Position numbers and translations under genes: made by a program. This document shows, piece by piece, positions 8,864 through 18,195 of a stretch of 64,000 nt of DNA; positions within the stretch are counted from its first letter, which is position 1, and each line of letters starts with the position of its first letter. The notes under the pieces were generated by a model, which saw nothing but the letters and a program-made list of their open reading frames with translations, did not search any database and had not been told where the DNA came from. This DNA is from Alistipes sp. (lineage in GTDB: Bacteria; Bacteroidota; Bacteroidia; Bacteroidales; Rikenellaceae): assembly GCA_017398555.1 (NCBI GenBank), contig JAFQFV010000035.1:1-64000 (forward strand), in the 5' to 3' direction.

Positions 8864-10207
8864 TTATGCGATATGCGACGCAATTTCAGCGATTGCAACA
8901 GTACTCTGCTCACCGGTATTCATATTCTTCAGAGTTACAACGCCCTGCTCCAACTCATTGCTACCAATAATGGCGACATACGGGATGGCACGGCGATTTG
9001 CAAACTCCATCTGCTTCTTCATCTTTGCACTATCAGGATATATCTCGGCAGAGATTCCCGCCTGACGCAACTTATTTACAGCACAGAGTGACGCCATAGC
9101 CTCAGCCTCGCCCAGATTGACAAACAGAACCTTTGTTGAGCAACCAATCTCCGCAGGGAAGAGGTCAAGGCCAACCATAACATCGTAGATACGGTCAGCG
9201 CCAAACGAGATACCGACACCCGACACATCCGGCATACCGAAGATACCTGTAAGGTTATCGTATCTACCACCACCACAGATTGAGCCGATAGCAAAGTCAT
9301 TCGCCTTAACCTCAAAAATAGCACCTGTATAGTAGTTAAGACCACGTGCAAGTGAGAGGTCAAGCTCGATATTGAGTGTATAACCAGCCTTTGCTACGCA
9401 GTCAAACACGGTACGCATCTCCTCCACGCCAAGCAGACCTGTAGGCGAATTGGCAAGAATAGCCTCCAAAGTATCGAGTTTCTCGGCAGTCGTTCCGCTA
9501 AGTTCGAGGATTGGCTGCAACTTCGCAATAGCCTCATCCTCAATACCGCGCTCAGAGAGCTCAGCCTTAACATTCTCAAGACCAATCTTCTCAAGTTTGT
9601 CGATAGCCACGGTGATATCAATCATCTTATCTGCGTGACCCATAACCTCAGCGATACCAAAGAGTATCTTTCGGTTATTCATCTTCAGCGTCACACTGAT
9701 ACCGAGCTTCTCAAACACACTCTGAACAATGCCGACCAACTCCACCTCATTGAGTAGCGACTTTGAGCCGATAACATCGACATCGCACTGATAGAACTCG
9801 CGATAGCGACCCTTCTGAGGACGGTCAGCACGCCATACAGGCTGAATCTGATAACGCTTGAACGGGAAGGCGATATCGTTCTGATGCTGAACGACATAGC
9901 GAGCAAAAGGAACGGTCAAATCATAACGCAGACCCTTCTCGCAAATCTTTGACGCCTCAGTAAGCTCCGATGGCTGCAACTTTGCTGCATAGTCACCTGA
10001 GTTAAGAATCTTAAAGAGGAGTTTGTCGCCCTCATCGCCATACTTACCCAACAGAGTCGAGAGATTCTCCATTGCAGGAGTCTCGATAGGGGAGTAACCA
10101 TTAAGGCGAAAGACTGAACGAATAGTATTGAAAATATAGTCACGACGCATCATCTCAACAGGTGAGAAGTCACGCGTACCCTTTGGAATTGATGGTTTCT
10201 GTGCCAT
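8864..10207 (-). CDS. hisS: Histidyl-tRNA synthetase
   Basis: Class II synthetase charging tRNA-His, 447 residues. [10 protein letters not shown] opens the catalytic domain. Motif 2 is in [16 protein letters not shown] (about 118-133), [12 protein letters not shown] is the histidine-binding loop, and the C-terminal third is the anticodon-binding domain. It lies five bases downstream of ettA on the same strand, so the two translation genes probably form one operon. Confidence 0.96.
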   Translation of the reverse strand: MAQKPSIPKGTRDFSPVEMMRRDYIFNTIRSVFRLNGYSPIETPAMENLSTLLGKYGDEGDKLLFKILNSGDYAAKLQPSELTEASKICEKGLRYDLTVPFARYVVQHQNDIAFPFKRYQIQPVWRADRPQKGRYREFYQCDVDVIGSKSLLNEVELVGIVQSVFEKLGISVTLKMNNRKILFGIAEVMGHADKMIDITVAIDKLEKIGLENVKAELSERGIEDEAIAKLQPILELSGTTAEKLDTLEAILANSPTGLLGVEEMRTVFDCVAKAGYTLNIELDLSLARGLNYYTGAIFEVKANDFAIGSICGGGRYDNLTGIFGMPDVSGVGISFGADRIYDVMVGLDLFPAEIGCSTKVLFVNLGEAEAMASLCAVNKLRQAGISAEIYPDSAKMKKQMEFANRRAIPYVAIIGSNELEQGVVTLKNMNTGEQSTVAIAEIASHIA

Positions 10208-10212
10208 ATTAT

Positions 10213-11892
10213 TTAGTTTTCTTCTGTTAATTTACGATACTTAACGCGCTTTGGTGCAGTATCAAGACCCTGCGCCTTCTTCCACTCCTCATACTCTGAA
10301 TATGAGCCCTCGTAGAACATAACATTACCATCGCCCTCAAATGAGAGGATATGGGTTGCTACACGGTCGAGGAACCAACGGTCGTGCGAGATAACAACTG
10401 CACAACCTGCGAAGTTCTCCAGACCCTCCTCAAGTGCTCGCAGAGTATTTACATCGATATCGTTGGTAGGCTCATCGAGCAGGATGACGTTACCCTCCTC
10501 CTTAAGCGCAAGGGCGAGGTGGAGTCGGTTACGCTCACCACCTGAGAGCACACCGCACTTCTTCTCCTGATCGGCACCTGTAAAGTTAAAACGAGCAACA
10601 TAGGCACGTGCAGGCACCTGACGATTACCCAGAGTGATAAGGTCGCTATTCTGCGAAATCACCTCATAAACGGTCTTCTCAGGGTCGATAGATGCGTGCT
10701 GCTGATCCACGTAGGCGAGTTTTACGGTCTGACCTACGGTAAATGTACCGCTTGTAGGCTGCTCCAGACCCATAATCATACGGAATAGGGTAGTCTTACC
10801 TGTTCCGTTAGGGCCGATAACACCTACGATACCTGCAGGTGGCAACTTGAAGTCCAAACCCTCATAGAGCACACGGTCACCAAAGGCCTTAGATACGCCA
10901 TTTGCCTCGATAACAACATCTCCCAAACGTGGTCCGTTAGGGATGTAAATCTCCAGCTTCTCCTCCTTCTGCTTTGTATCCTCATTGAGCATCTTATCAT
11001 AAGCCGACAGACGAGCCTTGCTCTTTGCACGACGACCTGCAGGGGCCATATTAACCCACTCAAGCTCTCGCTCCAAGGTCTTACGACGCTTACTCTCCTG
11101 CTTCTCCTCCAGAGCCATACGCTTGGTCTTCTGGTCGAGCCAACCTGAGTAGTTACCCTTCCAAGGAATACCCTCACCACGGTCAAGCTCAAGAATCCAA
11201 CCAGCTACATTGTCGAGGAAATAACGGTCGTGGGTTACAGCGATAACTGTACCCTTATACTGCTGCAAGTGCTGCTCCAACCAATCGATAGACTCTGCAT
11301 CGAGGTGGTTGGTAGGCTCATCGAGAAGCAACACATCAGGCTGCTGCAAAAGCAGACGACACAGAGCCACACGACGACGCTCACCACCCGAAAGCACAGC
11401 TACACTCTGGTCTGGCTCAGGGCAACGAAGGGCATCCATAGCACGCTCCAAAACGCTATCAAGCTCCCAACCGTTTACGTGGTCAATCTTCTCATAGACA
11501 ACACCCTGACGCTCGATGAGTGCATTCATCTCATCATCAGACATCGGCTCACAGAGCTTCATATTAATCTCTTCGTACTCCTTAAGAAGTGCTACTGTCT
11601 CTGCGCAACCCTCCTCGACAACCTCACGGACAGTCTTTGAGTTATCAAGCTGAGGCTCCTGCTCAAGGTAACCAACAGTGTAGCCAGGAGAGAAGACAAC
11701 CTCACCCTGGAAGTTCTTGTCGATACCCGCAATAATCTTCATCAGGGTAGATTTACCCGAACCGTTAAGACCGATAATACCGATCTTCGCACCATAGAAG
11801 AATGAGAGGTAGATGTTGTTAAGCACCTTTTTCTGATTGGTAAATGTCTTTGACACGCCAACCATCGAGAAGATAATTTTTTCGTCTGCCAT
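10213..11892 (-). CDS. ettA: Energy-dependent translational throttle protein EttA
   Basis: Soluble ABC-F ATPase of 559 residues that acts at the ribosomal E site and gates early elongation according to ATP/ADP ratio. Two ABC domains are complete: Walker [10 protein letters not shown] and GPNGTGKTT, and signatures LSGGERRRV and LSGGERNRL with the DEPTNHLD and DEPTNDID Walker B motifs. The linker carries a charged helical arm ([20 protein letters not shown]). There are no membrane segments. The length fits EttA better than other ABC-F types such as Uup. Co-transcribed with hisS. Confidence 0.93.
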   Translation of the reverse strand: MADEKIIFSMVGVSKTFTNQKKVLNNIYLSFFYGAKIGIIGLNGSGKSTLMKIIAGIDKNFQGEVVFSPGYTVGYLEQEPQLDNSKTVREVVEEGCAETVALLKEYEEINMKLCEPMSDDEMNALIERQGVVYEKIDHVNGWELDSVLERAMDALRCPEPDQSVAVLSGGERRRVALCRLLLQQPDVLLLDEPTNHLDAESIDWLEQHLQQYKGTVIAVTHDRYFLDNVAGWILELDRGEGIPWKGNYSGWLDQKTKRMALEEKQESKRRKTLERELEWVNMAPAGRRAKSKARLSAYDKMLNEDTKQKEEKLEIYIPNGPRLGDVVIEANGVSKAFGDRVLYEGLDFKLPPAGIVGVIGPNGTGKTTLFRMIMGLEQPTSGTFTVGQTVKLAYVDQQHASIDPEKTVYEVISQNSDLITLGNRQVPARAYVARFNFTGADQEKKCGVLSGGERNRLHLALALKEEGNVILLDEPTNDIDVNTLRALEEGLENFAGCAVVISHDRWFLDRVATHILSFEGDGNVMFYEGSYSEYEEWKKAQGLDTAPKRVKYRKLTEEN

Positions 11893-11945
11893 ATAGTATT
11901 TTTATTTATATTTTGCTTATATCTCGTTTAATTTGCCAATTTGGG

Positions 11946-11975
11946 CAAAGATACAAAATTTTAGGCAATACCAAA
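11946..11975 (-). promoter_or_regulatory. Promoter of ettA-hisS
   Basis: Reverse-strand TTTG (11972-11975) and TATCTTTG (11946-11953) with 18 bases between, about 54 bases before the ettA start. It is a full match to the Bacteroidota housekeeping promoter. Confidence 0.6.
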
Positions 11976-12030
11976 GCCGTTTTGCAAAGTTTTTGCAGCA
12001 CACTCTCCGAATAATTCTAAAAGATACAAT

Positions 12031-12609
12031 ATGAATAGCATTAAAGGTACAAAGACCGAGCAAAATCTACTCAAAGCATTTGCCGGAGAGAGTCAGGCAC
12101 GAAACCGTTACACCTACTTCGCATCTGTCGCAAAAAGAGAGGGTTACGAGCAGATTGCCGCCGTATTTGAAGAGACTGCCGACCAGGAGCGTGAGCACGC
12201 AAAACGCTTCTTCAACCTACTTGAGGGCGGTAGCGCAACAATCTACGAGGCGAGCTATCCCGCAGGAAAAATCGGCACAACACCCGAAAATCTGCTTGCT
12301 GCAGCAATGGGAGAGAAGGAGGAGTGGGATATTCTCTACCCGACATTTGCACAAGTAGCCGAAGATGAGGGCTTTATTGAGGTTGCCGAGGCATTCAGGA
12401 AGGTTGCAGGGGTAGAGGTCGAGCACGAACGCCGATACCTCAAACTCCTCAGCCGTATAACCGACGGCGACTTCTTCCACCGCAAGGGTGAGATATGGTG
12501 GCAGTGTCGCAACTGCGGCTATACCGTAAAGGCGAAAGATGCACCAAAGCTCTGTCCAACCTGTCTGCATCCGAAGGCATTCTTTGAGCCAATGAAGGAG
12601 AACTATTAG
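12031..12609 (+). CDS. rbr: Rubrerythrin
   Basis: Cytoplasmic peroxide reductase of anaerobes, 192 residues. The N-terminal ferritin-like four-helix domain has diiron ligands including E20, EREH (53-56) and EVEHE (129-133). The C-terminal rubredoxin domain binds one iron through C159, C162, C175 and C178. It reduces hydrogen peroxide to water with electrons from NADH-linked rubredoxin-type donors. It stands alone, divergent from ettA, with a shared terminator behind it. Its presence suits an anaerobe exposed to occasional oxygen. Confidence 0.95.
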   Translation: MNSIKGTKTEQNLLKAFAGESQARNRYTYFASVAKREGYEQIAAVFEETADQEREHAKRFFNLLEGGSATIYEASYPAGKIGTTPENLLAAAMGEKEEWDILYPTFAQVAEDEGFIEVAEAFRKVAGVEVEHERRYLKLLSRITDGDFFHRKGEIWWQCRNCGYTVKAKDAPKLCPTCLHPKAFFEPMKENY

Positions 12610-12613
12610 ACAA

Positions 12614-12648
12614 AAAAGGGCGTGTCCGGTTATCAGACACACCCTTTT
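12614..12648. terminator. Bidirectional terminator between rbr and the convergent gene
   Basis: AAAAGGG-C-GTGTC pairs with GACAC-A-CCCTTTT around a nine-base loop. The A-run on one side and T-run on the other allow termination of both convergent transcripts. Confidence 0.85.
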
Positions 12649-12665
12649 AGTTTAGAGATTGCAAG

Positions 12666-13109
12666 TTACTTATTCTGGTACTGTACAATCTTGCGAACCT
12701 CCTTTGAGATACGATCATCAATGCGATAGAGCTTCTCAATCTGCATAGGCTCGATAATCTCGGCAAATTCCCATAGATACTTCTGCTTCACAGAGGCTGT
12801 ATTGATAGTGTTCGAGAGGCGAATAGAGATCACCTTAAGAACATTGTCATTATTAAGTTCCTCGCGCTTTACACGTGCACCCTTATCCGACACGCGACCA
12901 AGAGCCTTACGGTACTCACGATACAGAGGCTCAAAAGCCACATACTGCGCATCAGTCATCTCAAGCTCATTCTTAAGCATCTCAAGACGGGTAGTCATAA
13001 GTTTCTCTCCATCCACCTTATTACCCTTTGCAGGCTGCTCCTGAGCTGTTGCATCTATCACAAAGAGTGATGACACGGCAAAAATTACCACTAACAAAAT
13101 CTTCTTCAT
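12666..13109 (-). CDS. Secreted helical protein of a sigma-factor operon (Spy-like)
   Basis: A 147-residue protein with a clear signal peptide (about 1-22), so it should act in the periplasm. The rest is charged and helical, with ELEMTDAQYVAFEPLYREY and a following long helix. This resembles the Spy/CpxP type of periplasmic helper or metal-sensor protein that often accompanies ECF sigma operons in Bacteroidota, but no LTxxQ motif is obvious. It is the third gene of a sigma factor, anti-sigma-like, secreted-protein operon, so an envelope-stress role is inferred. Confidence 0.6.
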   Translation of the reverse strand: MKKILLVVIFAVSSLFVIDATAQEQPAKGNKVDGEKLMTTRLEMLKNELEMTDAQYVAFEPLYREYRKALGRVSDKGARVKREELNNDNVLKVISIRLSNTINTASVKQKYLWEFAEIIEPMQIEKLYRIDDRISKEVRKIVQYQNK

Positions 13110-13127
13110 AATCCGATATTTTAAGGT

Positions 13128-13436
13128 TTACAAAAGTGTTATATCCTCCTCATACTCAACAACATCCACACTCATATCATAGAGCACATCCGCAGGCACA
13201 TCGGCAAGCTGCTCGATAAAGAGCTCATAGTGCATCGGGCGCTCCAAGTACCAGATAGCGACAACAGCCAACACCATACTCACCGCCATTGCCATAGATA
13301 TTGCCCAACGAACCCTACGGCGCGGTTTTACCTCTGCTGCGGCACGCGCAACGGCGGCCGAAGAGCGAATCTTCATCAACTCCATATCCCCATCCGAGAT
13401 GCGATACGGCATACTTTTCAATCTACTATTACTCAT
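13128..13436 (-). CDS. Small membrane protein, probable anti-sigma factor
   Basis: A 102-residue protein with one central membrane segment (about 43-62), a basic cytoplasmic N-terminus and an acidic outer C-terminus. It starts at ATG 13436 and overlaps the sigma gene by eight bases; a longer frame from 13454 would lie fully inside that gene. Position and topology suit an anti-sigma factor holding the ECF sigma at the membrane. No zinc-binding anti-sigma motif (HxxxCxxC) is present, so the mechanism would be different. Confidence 0.6.
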   Translation of the reverse strand: MSNSRLKSMPYRISDGDMELMKIRSSAAVARAAAEVKPRRRVRWAISMAMAVSMVLAVVAIWYLERPMHYELFIEQLADVPADVLYDMSVDVVEYEEDITLL

Positions 13437-13989
13437 ACTCCAACTCCTCCACACTCTGTTTTACACGCTTTACAGCGTAGTGATAATTTGTCTTTAGCGT
13501 AGCCACACTTTGCCCTGTAATCTGCGAAATATCGTTAAATGACATCTCATCAAAATAGCGCATATTAAAGACCAACTTCTGCTTCATCGGTAGCGCAAGT
13601 ACGGCTCGTTGCAGTCGTACCGTTATCTGGTCCGCATCAGGGGCAATCTCCCCCTCAAAGTCCGCCACTAGTTGATGCGAGAGCGAATCTATCGAGGTAA
13701 AGATATACCTTTTACGGCGTCTGAGTGAGCGTATAGCCTCTGTAGTTGCTATTTTGTAGAGCCACGCCACCAAAGAGCCCTCACTGTCACCTCGGAAACT
13801 CTTTGCCGCCAAAAATGCCTTTACAAAGGTCTCCTGCAGCGCATCCTCACTCGCCTCATGTTGCACCAGAATACGACGGATATGCCAATACAGGCGCTCA
13901 CTATACCTCTCAATAATCGCATCGAACGCACCCGTTCCACACTCTGACGACCTCAGAGCCTCAATTATCTGCGATATATCTCTATCCAT
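13429..13989 (-). CDS. ECF RNA polymerase sigma factor
   Basis: A 186-residue extracytoplasmic-function sigma factor. Region 2 contains EDALQETFVKAFLAAKSFRG and the WLYKIATTEAI segment. Region 4 has the helix-turn-helix EMSFNDISQITGQSVATLKT that reads the -35 element. ATG 13989 is preferred over the TTG at 14007. The first gene of a three-gene reverse operon with an anti-sigma-like membrane protein and a secreted helical protein. Target promoters are not evident in the window. Confidence 0.9.
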   Translation of the reverse strand: MDRDISQIIEALRSSECGTGAFDAIIERYSERLYWHIRRILVQHEASEDALQETFVKAFLAAKSFRGDSEGSLVAWLYKIATTEAIRSLRRRKRYIFTSIDSLSHQLVADFEGEIAPDADQITVRLQRAVLALPMKQKLVFNMRYFDEMSFNDISQITGQSVATLKTNYHYAVKRVKQSVEELEYE

Positions 13990-14034
13990 CTTCTGAAGCG
14001 CTTTCAACTAATAGACCCCAAGAGAGGGCAAAGG

Positions 14035-15078
14035 TTAAAAATTAGATGTGAAAATTTTGCGTGTATCCTCAAAGAATAGGTCAGCTGTAGCACGCTCATC
14101 TGCTGTAAGACAAACACTTTCCACTACCGACTGCGGTATTACGGCATAGTCGCGCTTGCGCACCCATACAGGCAGAATATCGAGCCAGAATTGGCAGCCA
14201 TCAACACCCTTCTCGACCGTAACCTTAGCCATCACGCCACCATCCGAGTAACGCATACGCTGATTGGAGATAAAGTTACCGAGCGAATAGACCGTAACAG
14301 CATCTTTACTACACTCGGCACGCTGAACGGTATGAGGATGCGAGCCGATAACTACTTGACAACCTGCACGATGCAGAAAATCAGCCAACTCCCGTTGCTG
14401 ACGATTTGGGCGGTGGGAGTACTCCGTTCCCCAATGCAGAAAGACGATACGGCAATCAGCATCTGCTGCACTCTGAAGGTCGCGTTTCATCTGCAAAGTA
14501 TCTATCTTATGTACCGAAACGCCATCGGGCAGAGGTATGCCGTTTGTGCCGTATGTATATGCCATAATGGCGAACTTTACCCCCCTCTTCTCAAAGCGCA
14601 ACACACTCTGCGGGGTTGTTCCCACAGCCGCTAAGCCTCGACTACGCAGCAGCTCAAGCGTTCTATGTACACCGACGCTACCCGCATCGAGCGAGTGGTT
14701 ATTTGCCGTCACAGCTATATCTACACCCGCATCGGCAAGTGCATCTGCAAGTGCTGCAGGGGCTGTAAAACAGGGATAACCGCTATATGGAGGGGTATTA
14801 GAGAGTGTGGTTTCAAGGTTTGCTACAACGCAATCTGCAGCCTCGAAGATAGGCTTAACATACCTAAAGCAAGGCGTAAAGTCATAGTTGTTACCTCGCT
14901 TTGCCACAGCAACTTGCGGAGAGTGAGCCATAACATCACCAACAAAGAGAAGTTCAACCCGTTCAGGGCGAGGAACAGACTCAAATTGTGGCGGTGGTGG
15001 GGCAATAACTACCGCTGCGCACCAAACCGACAACAGCGATGCGCAGAGCAGATAGAGTATTGACCCAAAGACTCTCAA
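14035..15078 (-). CDS. CapA-family metallophosphatase-like protein
   Basis: Envelope protein of the CapA/PGA_cap family (calcineurin-like fold), 347 residues with an N-terminal membrane anchor or signal (about 5-27). Metal-site motifs are in order: LFVGDVMAH, VVANLETTLS, NNHSLDAG, HWGTEY and GSHPH, then SLGNF. Family members are tied to poly-gamma-glutamate capsule synthesis, but many are of unknown substrate. The start is TTG at 15078, overlapping the TGA of DUF4491 (TTGA); the next ATG lies inside the catalytic motif, so a non-ATG, translationally coupled start is well supported. Confidence 0.85.
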   Translation of the reverse strand: MRVFGSILYLLCASLLSVWCAAVVIAPPPPQFESVPRPERVELLFVGDVMAHSPQVAVAKRGNNYDFTPCFRYVKPIFEAADCVVANLETTLSNTPPYSGYPCFTAPAALADALADAGVDIAVTANNHSLDAGSVGVHRTLELLRSRGLAAVGTTPQSVLRFEKRGVKFAIMAYTYGTNGIPLPDGVSVHKIDTLQMKRDLQSAADADCRIVFLHWGTEYSHRPNRQQRELADFLHRAGCQVVIGSHPHTVQRAECSKDAVTVYSLGNFISNQRMRYSDGGVMAKVTVEKGVDGCQFWLDILPVWVRKRDYAVIPQSVVESVCLTADERATADLFFEDTRKIFTSNF

Positions 15079-15359
15079 TCTCGTTTCTCGCGTTTAGGAA
15101 ACCAACCTCGCTCCACACGTCTGCGCTGCTCAAATAGCTCTCCGATACTCCAAAATGAGGATGCACCCCAAACAGCAAGCAGGGTGGAGATAAGTACATT
15201 CTCAACAAAGAGTGCAGCAACCACCGTAACCACGCCCATAAGCGCAAAGACCCACCAGCAACGTGTGCCGATATAGTACTCCGCCTTAATTACAATCGGA
15301 TGAAAGAGTCCGATAATCAGAAAGGTTGCAACACCTATAATTATACCTGTAAAGTTCAT
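15075..15359 (-). CDS. DUF4491 membrane protein
   Basis: A 94-residue inner-membrane protein with three hydrophobic segments and a basic C-terminal tail. The opening MNFTGIIIGVATFLIIGLFH and KAEYYIGTRCWW match my memory of the DUF4491 family of Bacteroidota. Function unknown. It overlaps the capA-like gene by four bases and follows the M14 gene by 12, so the three are probably one operon. Confidence 0.75.
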   Translation of the reverse strand: MNFTGIIIGVATFLIIGLFHPIVIKAEYYIGTRCWWVFALMGVVTVVAALFVENVLISTLLAVWGASSFWSIGELFEQRRRVERGWFPKREKRD

Positions 15360-15371
15360 AATATCAATAGT

Positions 15372-16586
15372 TTATTGTGCCGGCACTACAGGAATTTCCG
15401 TTACAAGTTCCTCGCCCTCAATATAGGCCTTCAGAGCTCGTGCTATGCCGTGACCAAACTTACGCATCTTATCCGGATAGACGAGCTTTCCATTGGCATA
15501 AGCGAACGGAATCTCGAATGTGCGGCAAATTTCAATACTCTTTATATTGTTATGCACCCAGCCCGTAACATTGAGGCCGTCGGTGTAGTTTCCAGCCTTA
15601 TTCCAGCTGACGCCATACGGCATATTATCGGATGCTCTATAGTCCAAATCGCCCTCCTGATACTTCTCGATAAGGGCAGAGAAGTTATACTCAGTAACGC
15701 CGCTAAACGCCTTATACGGGGTGTAGATGTAGTTATCGTTATACTTGTAGAGTTTCGGATTATGGAAATCCATAAAGACCTGAGGCTCAGTCTCTGCCAT
15801 AAGGCTTGCAAAGGCAGCAGTTTCGGGATAGAGGAACTCTGTATAGTCGCGGTTATGGTCGTGCGGCAGTCGCCACTTACCCTGATCACCATCCACAGCA
15901 CCATCCATATCCACAAAAGGCACAACTGTCAGCTCAACATTCTCTCGCAACCAAGCTCCAAGCTGACTATCCTCAAGAAAAGCGGCCACAAAACCCTCCA
16001 TAACATAGGATGCAGGGGCCTCCGAGCAGTGATGACGGGCACTGACAACAACAGACTTCTTCGGCAGAGAGTTCTTGGTCGTCATTCTAAAGAAGGGCAC
16101 ATCTCGACCTTTACGGGTCTTGCAGAGCACACCTGTCTCAAAGTCGCCCTTATGGCTGCGCTTGCTCAAAAACGCCTCCCACATCTGTGGGGTATATGGG
16201 TGGCACTCATAGAACCACACCTCCTTAGCATCGTCTGGGAATGTATAGGTAAATGTGTGCGGAGTAGAGCCCTCCTCTGCCAAATATTCGTAGCTCTTAC
16301 CCTTATCGAGCGAGACAAGCGGGCCACGCTCACAGAGGGCAAAGCTCTTTGTGAATACAAAAGTCAGCCTCTTTCCCTGCGCACCGCGAACACGAAATGC
16401 CCAATAAAACCAAGCCTTCTTAGAGCCGCGCAACGACTGATGAACATAGACCGTATCGTTAATTATACGCTCAAAGACAATATTTCCTGCAGGCAGCTGG
16501 TCATCCACCACAACCTGCTTAGGGGTGCAAGAAGAGGTAAAAAACGCCGCAACGAGGGCAACAACAGCCAAATAGATAGTTCTCAT
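15372..16586 (-). CDS. M14-like zinc carboxypeptidase lipoprotein
   Basis: A 404-residue protein with a lipobox (TSSC, C20), so anchored in an envelope membrane. ARHHCSEAP gives HxxE zinc ligands H186 and E189, DFHNP gives the third ligand H275, and E352 in KSIEICRTF is the likely catalytic glutamate. The DHNRDY segment (243-248) resembles the substrate-binding Asn-Arg pair. The beta-rich region before residue 170 fits the N-terminal domain of cytosolic-carboxypeptidase-like M14 proteins. Substrate unknown. The ATG at 16586 is chosen because the longer frame crosses the promoter. Confidence 0.8.
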   Translation of the reverse strand: MRTIYLAVVALVAAFFTSSCTPKQVVVDDQLPAGNIVFERIINDTVYVHQSLRGSKKAWFYWAFRVRGAQGKRLTFVFTKSFALCERGPLVSLDKGKSYEYLAEEGSTPHTFTYTFPDDAKEVWFYECHPYTPQMWEAFLSKRSHKGDFETGVLCKTRKGRDVPFFRMTTKNSLPKKSVVVSARHHCSEAPASYVMEGFVAAFLEDSQLGAWLRENVELTVVPFVDMDGAVDGDQGKWRLPHDHNRDYTEFLYPETAAFASLMAETEPQVFMDFHNPKLYKYNDNYIYTPYKAFSGVTEYNFSALIEKYQEGDLDYRASDNMPYGVSWNKAGNYTDGLNVTGWVHNNIKSIEICRTFEIPFAYANGKLVYPDKMRKFGHGIARALKAYIEGEELVTEIPVVPAQ

Positions 16587-16612
16587 TCTACTCAATTTAG
16601 GGTTATAACACG

Positions 16613-16643
16613 CAAATATACGAAATTTGATTAACATCCGCAA
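16613..16643 (-). promoter_or_regulatory. Promoter of the M14-DUF4491-capA genes
   Basis: Reverse-strand TTG (16641-16643) and TATATTTG (16613-16620) with 20 bases between. It lies 26 bases before ATG 16586 and inside the longer alternative reading frame. Confidence 0.55.
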
Positions 16644-16653
16644 GTCGTCTCCA

Positions 16654-16690
16654 AACAAAAAGAGCCTGTCCGACAGCGTCGAACAGACTC
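16654..16690 (-). terminator. Terminator after the porin gene
   Basis: Reverse-strand stem GAG-CTGT-CGAC with loop GCT and the matching GTCG-ACAG-CTC arm, followed by TTTTTGTTT. It ends the porin transcript before the M14 promoter. Confidence 0.85.
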
Positions 16691-16722
16691 GATATTACGC
16701 ACCAAGAGACGGAGTAAATTCT

Positions 16723-18081
16723 CTAAAATGCGTACTTGAGCAGCAGATTGATACGATTTGCGTGGTTATGCTCGCCATTCATATTCTTGCGGGCTGCCCA
16801 CAGATACTCCGCAGCAATCTGAAAACGATTTGTAAAGCAGTAGAATACGTTTCCGAAGGCATACTGGCCTCGGCGATACTGATCGTCTGCAAAGTAGCCG
16901 TTCTTATGCTGAATCTGCACCATTGAGTAACCGCCTGATACAAAGAGGTTTGGAAGAATATTAATCTGCGCAGCTGCCTGGAAGCCCCACATCGGCATAG
17001 TCTGAATACGGTTTGCATCCATCGGATTTGGTGTAAAGTCAAGTCCTGAGCCTGTCAAATCCTGAATATACGGGGTAATACCTTCACCATAAACGCCATT
17101 CATAAAGAACTGCAACATCTTATTTACGTGGATGTTACCACTAAACTGCACACCCCAGCCGAACAGATCGGTAGTGGTCTGTCGTGCATCATTATAGAGG
17201 TACATATTGCGCAGTACAGCCGATGCTCGGATATGGCTCTGACGGTGTTTGCCCCACATATACTGCAAATATATCGGGAAGTCGGGCACACGCTGCGGAA
17301 CAGGCATAAATGTCTCGCCATAGCTACCCGAAACCGCAGGAAGTTCGGCAGCAACACCCGCCTTCATATGGTTATCGAGGAACGGTATCTCGTAGCGAAT
17401 AACGGTCGAGAAGTTGAAATTATAGGCATTAGGGCCTTGAAAATCAATCGTTGTCGGTGCAGCATTAAGGTCACAGAAAGTGGTCACATCACGACCAAAA
17501 GTAAGTCCCGCAATGCTCACATATCCCGAACGCAGACGAGGCGTGTAGCTACCCTCGGCACCACCTCGAAAATCGGTATCAAAGTAGAGCACAATAGGGT
17601 GGTTACAGTGTTTCGGATTGATTATCGTACGCAAGTATAGGCGCGAAGTGGTCGCATCCATACCCAACGCCTGACGTGAGGCGAAAGATGAGGCTATAGG
17701 CACATCGTATGGCACCATATCGATATTGCCTACCGCATTATCAAAACTATAGCTCGCCCTCATTGCCACAAAACCACCAAAGGCAAAGGATACGCGATTA
17801 TAGTTTGTCGTAAATATCAGGCTCGGCTCTGCAACAGACTGAAAGCCCGTGCGGTTCGCCTTGCGATGGTCGGCAATCGCCGCCTTGGCATCTGCCGTAC
17901 GTTGATGTGCAAGTGCCTTTGCATCAACAAGTTCGCCACCCTTTGCCGTCATATCTGGCTCCTTTACCGATATAATATAGACGGATGGCTCCTCAGAGTG
18001 TATGTAACGCTTCCAAGAGCGCTGAGCCGATGCAGTCATAGCTATTGCGACTGCTAAAGAGAGAGATAAAATTTTTTTCAT
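16723..18081 (-). CDS. Outer-membrane porin (DcaP-like beta-barrel)
   Basis: A 452-residue outer-membrane protein: a signal peptide ending ASAQ near residue 20, a short helical segment (about 50-77), then alternating amphipathic strands to a C-terminal LLLKYAF ending in the terminal phenylalanine of barrel proteins. The layout resembles DcaP-type trimeric porins, in which an N-terminal coiled coil precedes a 16-strand barrel. The substrate is not predictable. It stands alone between a terminator and the export operon's leader. Confidence 0.7.
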   Translation of the reverse strand: MKKILSLSLAVAIAMTASAQRSWKRYIHSEEPSVYIISVKEPDMTAKGGELVDAKALAHQRTADAKAAIADHRKANRTGFQSVAEPSLIFTTNYNRVSFAFGGFVAMRASYSFDNAVGNIDMVPYDVPIASSFASRQALGMDATTSRLYLRTIINPKHCNHPIVLYFDTDFRGGAEGSYTPRLRSGYVSIAGLTFGRDVTTFCDLNAAPTTIDFQGPNAYNFNFSTVIRYEIPFLDNHMKAGVAAELPAVSGSYGETFMPVPQRVPDFPIYLQYMWGKHRQSHIRASAVLRNMYLYNDARQTTTDLFGWGVQFSGNIHVNKMLQFFMNGVYGEGITPYIQDLTGSGLDFTPNPMDANRIQTMPMWGFQAAAQINILPNLFVSGGYSMVQIQHKNGYFADDQYRRGQYAFGNVFYCFTNRFQIAAEYLWAARKNMNGEHNHANRINLLLKYAF

Positions 18082-18112
18082 AGAGCTAAAATTTAATTAC
18101 ACCCTCTGCAAA

Positions 18113-18180
18113 GCAAGTTATGTGCCAGAGGACGACTGCTGGCTATGAACTAACAGCGTGTCACTTGGCATACAACTTGC
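18113..18180. promoter_or_regulatory. Long inverted repeat ahead of the export operon
   Basis: GCAAGTTATGTGCCA (18113-18127) and TGGCATACAACTTGC (18166-18180) are complementary at 13 of 15 positions, with 38 bases between. An inner GCTG/CAGC pair sits in the spacer. It lies between the divergent porin gene and the TolC gene, whose ATG is 15 bases further on. It could be two operator half-sites or a folded leader RNA. Confidence 0.45.
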
Positions 18181-18195
18181 TCGGCACAAAGAGTT

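Noticed and set aside
15300-16634. A 444-codon forward open frame
   Set aside because: It lies wholly antisense to the M14-like gene and DUF4491, has no promoter and a Cys/His/Ile-rich composition. It is a shadow frame of the real genes.
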